Positions 1 to 7,638 of a stretch of DNA of 15,202 nt are shown here, piece after piece. Location of the stretch: NCBI GenBank assembly GCA_030697085.1, contig JAUYQT010000501.1, positions 1 to 15,202 of the forward strand, written 5' to 3'. Each line of letters starts with the position of its first letter. The stretch's first letter is position 1. Both the position numbers and the translations under genes were made by a program. The notes beneath the pieces are model-generated. The model did no database searches, was not told the origin of the DNA, and was given only the letters and a program-made list of their open reading frames with translations. The DNA is from Azonexus sp. GTDB taxonomy: Bacteria > Pseudomonadota > Gammaproteobacteria > Burkholderiales > Rhodocyclaceae.

Positions 1-543
1 ATTCTGACGATACCAGGCACCAATTTTCTGTTCGTGCCAAATATAAGGACGAATACAATCGAAGCCAGAATAACCTTTGCGATTGAATTTTTCCTGCCAG
101 TATTCGATAGGTTGCTCATTAATATGGTTACTACCGCCCTGCAAGGGAGGGGCAGCCGAAAACAAAATGAAATCAGATAGCGAAGTAAGGTTATCAACAA
201 ATTGATCAGCAACCTCAATCGGCAAGTGCTCGGCAACCTCCAGTGACATAGCAAGATCAAAACGTCGCTCTAGATTAAGTGGCTTGGTGAAGTCCTGCTC
301 AAAAAACTCACTCTGCTGAATAGCCAAATATTTTCGATTCACCCAAGGCCCATCAATACCTTGCACATCACAAATACCTTTATCACGCAAGGTCGCCAAC
401 CATGCACCAACACCGCACCCCAGATCAACAGCAGACGTCGGCGGAGGAATTATTTTCAACAAATGCCCCAAGATAATCTCAGAGGCAGCCTGAGTTCTTT
501 GCTGACGAGTACGATAAAACTCATCGCTATACACTTCGTTCAT
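1..543 (-). CDS. Class I SAM-dependent methyltransferase, partial (C-terminus beyond window start)
   Basis: The minus strand is open from an ATG at 543 to the window edge, giving 181 residues of an incomplete protein. Residues 39-46 read VDLGCGVG, the glycine-rich SAM-binding motif I of Rossmann-fold methyltransferases. An acidic residue (D64, in GIDGPW) follows at the expected place for motif II, and FDLAMSLEVAEHLP (95-108) matches the post-motif region of class I enzymes. A ribosome site GAGGTG lies 4 bases before the ATG. It follows the upstream glycosyltransferase by 35 bases, so it is probably the next operon gene and may methylate a sugar or carrier-linked glycan; the substrate is inference. 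Composition is clearly more AT-rich than its neighbours (24 G/C in the first 60 bases, 29 in 241-300, against 41 in 4561-4620), which suggests separate acquisition. Confidence 0.85.
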   Translation of the reverse strand, partial: MNEVYSDEFYRTRQQRTQAASEIILGHLLKIIPPPTSAVDLGCGVGAWLATLRDKGICDVQGIDGPWVNRKYLAIQQSEFFEQDFTKPLNLERRFDLAMSLEVAEHLPIEVADQFVDNLTSLSDFILFSAAPPLQGGSNHINEQPIEYWQEKFNRKGYSGFDCIRPYIWHEQKIGAWYRQN

Positions 544-578
544 ATCCACCTCAAAAACTGTCGTTAGAATCTATCGAA

Positions 579-1727
579 TTACTTGCTACTAATTTCATGG
601 AAATTTTCCAAGTAGCAGCGAATTGTATTTTCCGCCCGAAAACGCTCGATATGCTGCCCGGTAATCACCGGATAACTCTCCAGCGCCGCCCGAATATTTG
701 CCGCCAACGCCGGCGCATCGCCGACCGGCGACAAGAAGCGGGCCAAATCGCCGGTCAGTATTTCCGCGGGGCCGGTTGGGCAGTCAGTACTGACCACCGG
801 CGTACCGAGAATCAACGATTCGATCAGCACGGTTGGCAAGCCCTCGCTGTCGGACGACATGGCGACCAACTTAGCCCCTTTAATCCACGGGTAGGGGTTT
901 TGCTCAAAACCAAGGAAACGTACCCGCTCGGCAATACCCAGCTCAGCCGCTAGCGACTTCATCTCGATTTCATATTTCTCGCCCTCCGCACCACTGACAC
1001 CGCCGAGCAAGACCAACGGCAAGTGCACACCAGACTGAGCGTAGGCACGCAGTAAAAGGTCCTGACGCTTGCGCGGCGTCAGTCGGGCGGGATAGAGGAT
1101 GTAAGGCTCACCCGGCAATTCCCGTGGTTCGGCGGCACGACGGCGCAGCAGGTCGAAGTCAAAGGGGTTGTAGATCGTCTTGATCGACTTTGGCTTGAGG
1201 CCGATTTCATGCACCAGTTCATCTTCCAGCGCCCGTGACACGGTCACGATGTGGCCGCTGTAAAAACGGCGAAACTTGTTCAGCCAGCGCACATGGCGGA
1301 TGCGCCGCTTAAGGCCTTTCGTGTCGCCCAGCTTGGCGGCGAGAAAATGTTGCAGCGAATTACGATAACGAATAAAAACCGGACGCAAACCAGCCATGCG
1401 CGTCAGGCGGTCGGAGTCCTCCGCATTGGAGATAAAGAAATCGAAAGGCTTGCCATCAGCTTCGATCTGACGCACCAAATCGCTGATTCGGCGCGCGTAC
1501 AGCCATTTATTGAGCGGTCGCCAATCGGCCAGCTTGAGCTGTTCGCTGACCAGATGAATCGGCACCTCGCCGGTCTGGTGCTCGATCGGTGGGTGCAGCA
1601 CAAAAACGCGGGCGTCATGGCCCAATTCGATGAATTTCTCAGCGAAATTGAGCGCCACGCGCTCGGCGCCCCCCCCCATCAACGAGTCGACGAAAAGCCC
1701 AACACGTTTTTTGTTTTCCTGACTCAT
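579..1727 (-). CDS. Glycosyltransferase family 4 (GT-B fold) with poly-G tract near the 5' end
   Basis: Predicted cytoplasmic or membrane-associated glycosyltransferase of 382 residues that would transfer a sugar from a nucleotide-sugar donor onto the growing LPS core or O-unit. The N-terminus has the GT4 acceptor-side loop SLMGGGAERVA (15-25). The C-terminal half has the donor-binding stretch YPARLTPRKRQDLLLRA (212-228) and the E-x7-E motif with glutamates 295 and 303 in SEGLPTVLIE. Length is normal for the family. The ATG at 1727 overlaps the stop of the preceding GT9 gene by four bases (ATGA), which implies translational coupling. The three glycines 18-20 plus the preceding Met codon contain nine consecutive G on the coding strand (1669-1677), so slippage here would truncate the protein early. 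Sugar and linkage cannot be read from sequence. Confidence 0.9.
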   Translation of the reverse strand: MSQENKKRVGLFVDSLMGGGAERVALNFAEKFIELGHDARVFVLHPPIEHQTGEVPIHLVSEQLKLADWRPLNKWLYARRISDLVRQIEADGKPFDFFISNAEDSDRLTRMAGLRPVFIRYRNSLQHFLAAKLGDTKGLKRRIRHVRWLNKFRRFYSGHIVTVSRALEDELVHEIGLKPKSIKTIYNPFDFDLLRRRAAEPRELPGEPYILYPARLTPRKRQDLLLRAYAQSGVHLPLVLLGGVSGAEGEKYEIEMKSLAAELGIAERVRFLGFEQNPYPWIKGAKLVAMSSDSEGLPTVLIESLILGTPVVSTDCPTGPAEILTGDLARFLSPVGDAPALAANIRAALESYPVITGQHIERFRAENTIRCYLENFHEISSK

Positions 1728-2854
1728 GTTTGCATCCTTACCAACGAAAGGCCCGTCACTTTTTCAATCGCCTGGACGACCTGTTGATGATCGATTTCCC
1801 ACATACAACGCGGTTGACCGCACTCGGCCACGCTGCGCCAGCAATGGCGCACCCAGGGCAAAGGCCGCTCGAAAAGCAGGTTTTGGTTACGACACTCGAT
1901 GGTCTCGTCCCAAACCACTGCAAATGGACTGTCTTGCCAGAAACGCCCCGCCCCCGAAACAATCGGAGACCCCGGTCCGAAGAGCACTACGGCCGGTGTT
2001 CCGGTCAACCGTGCGAGATGGGCAACGCCAGTATCCGGACAGACCAGCAGCGCCGCCCCGGCAATCAGATGCCACAGCCCGGCCAGGTTGAACTGCCCGG
2101 CCAGGTTGGCGAAATTCCCCTGCGGATCGGTCGCCTCAGCCAAATTCTTTTCATTCGGACCACCCGACCAGACCACGGTCAGACCAGCCGCCTTCAGCGA
2201 TTCAGCGAGCCTCAACCAGCGCTCAGGCAGCCACAGTTTATGCGGGCTGGAAGCGCCAAGATGCAGTACGGCATACGGCTTTGGCGGCAAGGCCGGAGAA
2301 TTCACCGGTAATGCTGGCGCCGGCCATTCACCGACAACAAAGCCCTCCGGCGCCTCGCCCGGCGCCAGCCGGCTGGCAATGTCCCCCCAGGCTTCCGGCT
2401 TCTGCGGCCAGGCGATGAATTCATCCACCGGCCAATCCTTGACGCCGCCCCCGCCGCCGGCAAAGGCGGTGACCCAACGGGCCCCCATGGCGCGGGCGAT
2501 CCAGGCCCAGCGGTTATCGGCTGGCACCAGCGCCCAATCGTAGGGACCTTCGGAAATCAAGCTTTTTTGGCAGTCGACCGCACGCGGATCGTAAGCCAAA
2601 CCACGTACGCCGTAAGGCTGGCCGGCAAAGAGCGGCAACCAGGCAGTCGGCACCAGTGCGTCGATCTTAGCCGTCGGATAATCACGGCGCAGTTTCTTGA
2701 ACAAGCCGGCGAGCATGATCGTGTCACCCAGCAGTAAATGGTGAGCGACCAGGATACGTTGCGGATTCACTGGTTTTCGGCGGCCGAAAATCAGGCGTGG
2801 CAGCGCATGTGATAGCACCAGCAAACGCGGCCAGAAGCGGCTTTTCTTAGCCAT
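1724..2854 (-). CDS. Glycosyltransferase family 9 (heptosyltransferase-like) protein
   Basis: 376-residue member of the ADP-heptose:LPS heptosyltransferase superfamily. The N-terminal domain begins after a basic, hydrophobic leader of about 30 residues with QRILVAHHLLLGDTIM, matching the family's acceptor-side GD loop. The C-terminal domain has VLHLGASSPHKLWLPERW and VCPDTGVAHLARLTGTP, the GT9 nucleotide-sugar site. Members add heptose or related sugars to the inner core at the cytoplasmic face of the inner membrane. It is divergent enough that I do not call it WaaC or WaaF. The ATG at 2854 lies within the last bases of the asparagine synthase gene (8-base overlap) and has GAGG six bases upstream. 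It overlaps the next glycosyltransferase by four bases. Confidence 0.88.
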   Translation of the reverse strand: MAKKSRFWPRLLVLSHALPRLIFGRRKPVNPQRILVAHHLLLGDTIMLAGLFKKLRRDYPTAKIDALVPTAWLPLFAGQPYGVRGLAYDPRAVDCQKSLISEGPYDWALVPADNRWAWIARAMGARWVTAFAGGGGGVKDWPVDEFIAWPQKPEAWGDIASRLAPGEAPEGFVVGEWPAPALPVNSPALPPKPYAVLHLGASSPHKLWLPERWLRLAESLKAAGLTVVWSGGPNEKNLAEATDPQGNFANLAGQFNLAGLWHLIAGAALLVCPDTGVAHLARLTGTPAVVLFGPGSPIVSGAGRFWQDSPFAVVWDETIECRNQNLLFERPLPWVRHCWRSVAECGQPRCMWEIDHQQVVQAIEKVTGLSLVRMQT

Positions 2855-4718
2855 GCACGGCCTCAGCCAGGGCTTTCAGTTGCACTAGCGACTCGTCGAG
2901 GATCAGTAATTGCAACAACTGCTCGCCGTAGGATTTGTCGCTCCGCCACTGCGCCAGCGCTTCATGCAGCGCCGTCGCTGACAACTGGCCGTTGGTCACC
3001 GCGGCTAGCCGCTCCGGCAAACCGGCAAACCGACCTTGTAGCGATTGCAGCAAGCCGGCAAGCGGCGGGTTGAAGCCCATTTTTTTGCGTGAAAAGAAGG
3101 CAAACTCATCGGCCTGCGGGCAAACCTCGGCCAGTGCCTGCTTGGCCGGATGGGTAAAACGTTCGGCAGCCGGCATGGCCTGAACGCGACGTACGAAAAC
3201 GTGGTCGAGCAGCGGGGCGCGCCCTTCGAGACCATGGGCCATAGTCAGCAAATCAGCCTTGCGCAGAATGTATTCCGGCAAGTAATTTTCGCGATCGATG
3301 GCGAGCAATTGCTCGATCGGCGCTTGCCCGGTGAGTCCTTCCGGAATTCGCCAATAATGAGCGTTGACCGCAGCATTGGGCTGTAGAGCGGCGCGTTCGC
3401 TCAAACTGATGCCGGAAAAACGTAGCGGATAAGCCGACAGCCAATCCAGCGAAGCTTCCAACGCCAGCCGCTGACCCTTGCTCGGGCGAATCGTCGGTGC
3501 TGGACGCAACGCGACGATAGCCGGCAAATGTCGCCGCCACGCGGAGCGCAAGTGTTGGCGATAGCGCTTGTAGCCGGCGAACATCTCATCGCCACCATCG
3601 CCGCACAAAACGACTTTGACCGACTCGGCGGCTGCGCGTGCCAAATACCAGGTCGGGAAGCTCGATGGGTCAGCGAAAGGTTCGTCCAGATCGGCGACGA
3701 TCTGCGCAAAATCAGCGACCATATCGGCCGGCATGGCAATGCGTTCATTTGCCATACCCAACCGCCGGGCAATGCTCGCGGCGCGCTCGCTCTCGTCCAT
3801 TGCCGGATTATCGAAGGCGGCGGTAAAAGTCTTGATATTGCGGTAGCCCTGCTCGGCCAGTCGACTGGCAAGTACCGTCGAATCGATACCACTCGACAGA
3901 AACAGTCCGACCGGTCGATCGGCAGCGGTACGCAAGGCAATCGCGTGGTCAAGTTCAGCCTGCCAACTATTGCCGCTATCGATCAAGGGCTCCGGCGACC
4001 AGTAACGGCGCTTTTTCAGTCCGCCGCTGGCGAGGTCGAACTCGAGGCAATGGGCGTTTTCAAGGCGCTGGAGGTGGGTAAAAATGGTCCCGGGCGCCGG
4101 GATCGTCCGGTGCGCCAGGTAAGCATCGATGCCGGCGGGGGAAAAGCCGCGCTGGTCGGCTGGCAAGTAAGGCAGCACGCCACGCACCAGCGAAGCGAAA
4201 GCGAACTCGCCGCTCACCGCATCGTGGTAATAAACCAGCGGCTTCAAGCCCATGCGGTCGCGTGCCGCGAAAACCTTGCCCATTCTGTAGTCGACGATGA
4301 CCAAGGCAAACATGCCACGCAAACGCGGCAGCAAGCCATCCCAGCCCCACTGCTGGTAGGCGCGCAGGATAAATTCGGTATCGGACGTCGTGTTGAAGAG
4401 ATGGCCGGCAGCCTGCAAAGCAAGCTTGTCCGACTCCCAGCCGTATACCTCGCCGTTGTAGCAAAGCCAGATGGCGCTGTCTTCGCTCGCCATCGGCTGA
4501 TCTGCAACCGGCCGCGGATCGCGGATCGCCAGGCGGGCATGCAGCAGGGCGTGGGTGAGGCCGGCGAAGTCGTCGCGCAAGGCCAGCGGCGCAGCACCAT
4601 CAAGACTACCGGCGAGGTGAAACGCATCCGGGCCACGGCGGGCAATGGCCACACGCATGGCATTGACCGCCGGTGCAGACACCGAACGATGGCCGAAAAA
4701 GCCGGCGATGCCGCACAT
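2847..4718 (-). CDS. asnB: Asparagine synthase (glutamine-hydrolysing)-type amidotransferase
   Basis: 623 residues, the usual size for AsnB-type enzymes. Residues 2-9 are CGIAGFFG; after Met removal Cys2 is the class II glutaminase nucleophile, supported by RLAIRDP (62-68) and YNGEVYG (87-93). The synthetase half has the ATP-pyrophosphatase P-loop FLSSGIDST (273-281), LCGDGGDEMFAGY (371-383) and HGLEGRAPLLDH. Chemistry: glutamine-derived ammonia is passed to an ATP-activated carboxylate. In polysaccharide clusters, relatives are known or proposed to amidate uronic acids or other carboxylated glycan parts rather than make free asparagine. Here it sits between glycosyltransferases, three bases after one and overlapping the next by eight, so a glycan-modifying role is a reasonable inference. 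True asparagine synthesis is not excluded. Confidence 0.92.
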   Translation of the reverse strand: MCGIAGFFGHRSVSAPAVNAMRVAIARRGPDAFHLAGSLDGAAPLALRDDFAGLTHALLHARLAIRDPRPVADQPMASEDSAIWLCYNGEVYGWESDKLALQAAGHLFNTTSDTEFILRAYQQWGWDGLLPRLRGMFALVIVDYRMGKVFAARDRMGLKPLVYYHDAVSGEFAFASLVRGVLPYLPADQRGFSPAGIDAYLAHRTIPAPGTIFTHLQRLENAHCLEFDLASGGLKKRRYWSPEPLIDSGNSWQAELDHAIALRTAADRPVGLFLSSGIDSTVLASRLAEQGYRNIKTFTAAFDNPAMDESERAASIARRLGMANERIAMPADMVADFAQIVADLDEPFADPSSFPTWYLARAAAESVKVVLCGDGGDEMFAGYKRYRQHLRSAWRRHLPAIVALRPAPTIRPSKGQRLALEASLDWLSAYPLRFSGISLSERAALQPNAAVNAHYWRIPEGLTGQAPIEQLLAIDRENYLPEYILRKADLLTMAHGLEGRAPLLDHVFVRRVQAMPAAERFTHPAKQALAEVCPQADEFAFFSRKKMGFNPPLAGLLQSLQGRFAGLPERLAAVTNGQLSATALHEALAQWRSDKSYGEQLLQLLILDESLVQLKALAEAVHG

Positions 4719-4721
4719 TGC

Positions 4722-5825
4722 TCAGCCCGTTCCGGTGCGACCAAAACGCCGGAAGATGGCGTCCATACGGTCGAGCATCAAGCTTTCGCCACAACGCACC
4801 ACCGCAAGTTCGCGGGCAGCGGCGCCGAGACGGCTGGCCAGGGCCGGGTCGGCGAGCAGCCGGGCGATGGCGGCAGCAAGGGCATCAGCATCACGTGGCG
4901 GCACGATCAGCCCCGTTTTCCCGTCATGGATCACTTCAGTCAGGCTACCAACCGGCGTCGTAACGATAGGCAACGCGCAAGCCATAGCCTGCATTAACGC
5001 CTGCGAAACCCCCTCGTCGCCCCAGGATGGCAAGGTGAACACGTCAATGGCCGGCAACCAGCGTTCGGCGTCCGTACGATGACCGACAAAATCGAGCTTG
5101 TCGGTGATACCCAGCGCTTCAGCGCGGCTATCGAGACGGTCGCGATAAGGCCCGTCACCAACGATCAGCAGGCGCAAATCAGGGCGCTGCGGCAGTAGTT
5201 GCGTCAAAGCTTCGAAAAGCACGGTATGGCCCTTCCAGTCGCGCAGCGTCGCCAAAATCCCGATATAGATCACGTCGGCAGGCAAGCCAAGTGCGGCGCG
5301 GGCCTGATCACAAGCTTGTGGGCGGAAGCGTTCGAGGTCGATACCGGTTGGCACCGAGGTTAACTGCTCAGCCGGGAAACCGTTGTCGCGGATCAACTGC
5401 GCCTTGAGCGCCTCACCCGTCACAACGACGTGGGCACAGCCTTTTTCGTAGAGCCAGCGGGTCGACCGTGAGCGATTGACCGCCGTCGACAAATGCCGGG
5501 TACGCACGATGGGCGGCGCATCGCTGAGCGTCTGGCAAGCCAGCGCAGCCAGCCAGGAATCAGTCGAACTGTGGGTATTGATAACGTCGAAACGATTCTT
5601 GCGGAGGAATGCGCGCATCGCCAGCAGCGGGCCGAGACGTTTTTTACCAATCGGCAGGGCGCGCACCGGCACGCCATAGGCCGGTGCTTCCTCGAAAATA
5701 CGCGCTTCTGCCGGGCAGACCAGTTCGACATGGTGGCCGCGCCGGATCAGGCCACGCGCTTCGGTGAGAATACGAATTTCCTGGCCACCCCAACCGCAGG
5801 AGGCTTCAGTGTGAAGAATTCTCAT
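4722..5825 (-). CDS. Glycosyltransferase family 4 with an E-x7-Q variant motif
   Basis: 367 residues. The N-terminus has the GT4 loop CGWGGQEIRIL (10-20, the GGxE signature) and TSVPTGIDLERF (156-167) opens the donor domain. ILATLRDWKGHTVLFEAL (190-207) and LLIVGDGP (219-226) follow. The usual C-terminal E-x7-E motif is present as DEGVSQALMQA, with Glu271 but Gln279 in place of the second glutamate. I recall similar EG-x-x-QAL-x-QA forms in other betaproteobacterial GT4 proteins, so this may be a subfamily trait rather than a defect. The start overlaps the msbA stop (ATGA). Likely transfers a sugar to the lipid A-core before or alongside MsbA export; donor and acceptor are unknown. Confidence 0.9.
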   Translation of the reverse strand: MRILHTEASCGWGGQEIRILTEARGLIRRGHHVELVCPAEARIFEEAPAYGVPVRALPIGKKRLGPLLAMRAFLRKNRFDVINTHSSTDSWLAALACQTLSDAPPIVRTRHLSTAVNRSRSTRWLYEKGCAHVVVTGEALKAQLIRDNGFPAEQLTSVPTGIDLERFRPQACDQARAALGLPADVIYIGILATLRDWKGHTVLFEALTQLLPQRPDLRLLIVGDGPYRDRLDSRAEALGITDKLDFVGHRTDAERWLPAIDVFTLPSWGDEGVSQALMQAMACALPIVTTPVGSLTEVIHDGKTGLIVPPRDADALAAAIARLLADPALASRLGAAARELAVVRCGESLMLDRMDAIFRRFGRTGTG

Positions 5826-7591
5826 ACCGGCGCCCGCATCGACTCGGTTTGTTCCTGCAGGCTGTGCAGGCGGGCGTAAGCGCCATTTTTAGCCAGCAGT
5901 TCGCCGTGACGCCCAGCTTCAAGCACTCTGCCTTCGCCAAGGACGACGATGCAATCGGCTTTTTCAATCGTCGAAAGGCGATGCGCGATGACCAGTGTCG
6001 TGCGTTTCTGCATCAGATTTTCCAGCGCCCCTTGGACCAAGCGTTCGGATTCGTTGTCGAGTGCCGAAGTCGCTTCGTCAAGAATCAGGATTGGCGCGTC
6101 CTTCAAAATGGCACGGGCGATTGCCAGGCGCTGACGCTGGCCGCCGGACAGGTTGTTGCCGTTCTCGCCGATCATCGTGTCAAAGCCGTTGGGCAGGGCG
6201 CGAATAAACTCCAGCGCATTGGCCGCGGCAGCGGCGCTCTCAATCGCTTCGCGGGGGGCAGCGGCCATGTCGCCATAAGCGATGTTGGCGGCCACGGTGT
6301 CGTTGAAGAGCAGCACGTCCTGACTGACATAGGCGATATTGCGCCGCAGGCTGTGCAGGCTCAGTGCCTGCAAATCATTGCCGTCCAGAAAAATACTGCC
6401 GCTAGCCGGGTTGTAAAATCGCGGCACCAGCGCCGCCAGTGTCGATTTGCCGCCACCCGACTGGCCGACCAGGGCAACCGTCTGGCCCGGCTCGATCGTC
6501 AGGTTGATCCCGGTCAGCGCGTTGCGTTCGGCGCTGTCGTAACGAAACGCCAGATCACGAAAAATCAGCTGTCCGGCAGCGCGCCCGGCGTCGATCTGGC
6601 CTTCGTCATACTCGGCGGCTTGATCGAGCAGTTGGAAAACACTTTCTGCTGCGGCGAGGCCGCGCTGCAGCGGCGCATTGATATCGGCGATATGGCGCAG
6701 CGGCGACAACAACATCAGCAGCGCGGTGATAAAGGAGACGAAGCTGCCGACGGTCATCTGACCGGAGGCGGACTGTATCTGCGCGACGTAAATCACCACC
6801 GCAACGGCGATGGCGGCGAACATCTGGACGATGGGATTGGTCGCTGCGGCGGCAATTGCCTGGCGCATGTTCTGGCGGCGAACCTCGTCATTGGTGTGAT
6901 GGAAACGTGCCGCCTCCTGCGCCTCGCCACCAAAGACCTTGATCACCCTTTCGCAGTGCGCGGTTTCCTGCAATACCTGAACCATGCTCGCGATGCTGAC
7001 CTGGGCCGCACGGCTGGCTTTGCGCAGACGACCGGAAAAAGTACGCATCGCCCAGGCAACAGCGGGTATCAGCGCGAAACAGATCAGCGTCAGTTGCCAG
7101 TTCAGCCACAACAGCCAACCGAGCAGACCGATGATGACCAAACCATCCTTGAGCACCGTCACGATGACATTGGTCGCCGCCGAAGCGACCCCGTTGACGT
7201 CATAAGCAATTTTGGTCAACGGCACGCTGGAGGCATATTTCTGGAAATAGCTGCTCGGGAGATTGACCATGCGCTGATACATTTCAGCGCGAATATCGGC
7301 AATCACCCGGTTCGAGACCCAGGAAAATCCGTAGGAAGACAGGTAGTTGAAAACACCGCGCAGAAAGAAAACACCGACGATACCCAGCGGGATGAGCAGC
7401 GGGTTATCCGCCACACCGCCCGGCTTGGCAAAACCGTCATCAAGCAGGGGTTTGAGCAAGGCGGGAAACATCGGTTCGGTGGCCGCCATGATCGCGGTCG
7501 CGACCAGCGATAGCACAATGGCCTTCCAGTAGGGACGCACATACTGAAGAAGTCGCAGGTAAAGGTCGCGGCTACTGGCTGCTTTGGTCAT
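5822..7591 (-). CDS. msbA: Lipid A-core flippase MsbA, ABC transporter with fused permease and ATPase
   Basis: Homodimeric half-transporter that flips lipid A-core across the inner membrane using ATP. From the ATG at 7591 it has 589 residues (E. coli MsbA has 582). The N-terminal part is the six-helix exporter domain, with the conserved LLKPLLDDGF near residues 45-54. The ATPase domain shows Walker A GQSGGGKST (376-384), Q-loop Gln424, signature LSGGQRQ (481-487), Walker B ILILDEA (501-507) and H-loop His537. A GTG at 7612 would add seven residues (starting FECPPP); neither start has a good ribosome site, and I prefer the ATG because it matches family length. Its place inside an LPS-core glycosyltransferase train favours MsbA over a generic multidrug exporter. 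A perfect TATAAT lies just upstream. Confidence 0.92.
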   Translation of the reverse strand: MTKAASSRDLYLRLLQYVRPYWKAIVLSLVATAIMAATEPMFPALLKPLLDDGFAKPGGVADNPLLIPLGIVGVFFLRGVFNYLSSYGFSWVSNRVIADIRAEMYQRMVNLPSSYFQKYASSVPLTKIAYDVNGVASAATNVIVTVLKDGLVIIGLLGWLLWLNWQLTLICFALIPAVAWAMRTFSGRLRKASRAAQVSIASMVQVLQETAHCERVIKVFGGEAQEAARFHHTNDEVRRQNMRQAIAAAATNPIVQMFAAIAVAVVIYVAQIQSASGQMTVGSFVSFITALLMLLSPLRHIADINAPLQRGLAAAESVFQLLDQAAEYDEGQIDAGRAAGQLIFRDLAFRYDSAERNALTGINLTIEPGQTVALVGQSGGGKSTLAALVPRFYNPASGSIFLDGNDLQALSLHSLRRNIAYVSQDVLLFNDTVAANIAYGDMAAAPREAIESAAAAANALEFIRALPNGFDTMIGENGNNLSGGQRQRLAIARAILKDAPILILDEATSALDNESERLVQGALENLMQKRTTLVIAHRLSTIEKADCIVVLGEGRVLEAGRHGELLAKNGAYARLHSLQEQTESMRAPV

Positions 7592-7614
7592 AGGGGGCGG
7601 ACACTCAAACACGC

Positions 7615-7620
7615 ATTATA
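7615..7620 (-). promoter_or_regulatory. Candidate -10 element (TATAAT) upstream of msbA
   Basis: A perfect sigma-70 -10 hexamer lies on the minus strand in the 26-base gap between the WaaG-like gene and the GTG of msbA. The best -35 I find at about 16 bases is CTGAGG, with only three matches to TTGACA. If active, transcription would start around the GTG codon and give a very short leader for the ATG at 7591. It would give msbA and later genes an internal promoter independent of the long operon. This is sequence pattern only. Confidence 0.35.
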
Positions 7621-7638
7621 GCGTTTCACCGCCCAGCC

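Noticed and set aside
3528..4997. 489-codon open frame on the plus strand opposite asnB
   Set aside because: It is a shadow of GC-rich asnB codons; the translation has no recognisable domain, and the minus-strand frame has full catalytic motifs.
5849..7513. 554-codon open frame on the plus strand opposite msbA
   Set aside because: Antisense shadow of msbA with low-complexity Gln/Arg/His-rich translation and no domain; MsbA motifs are intact on the other strand.
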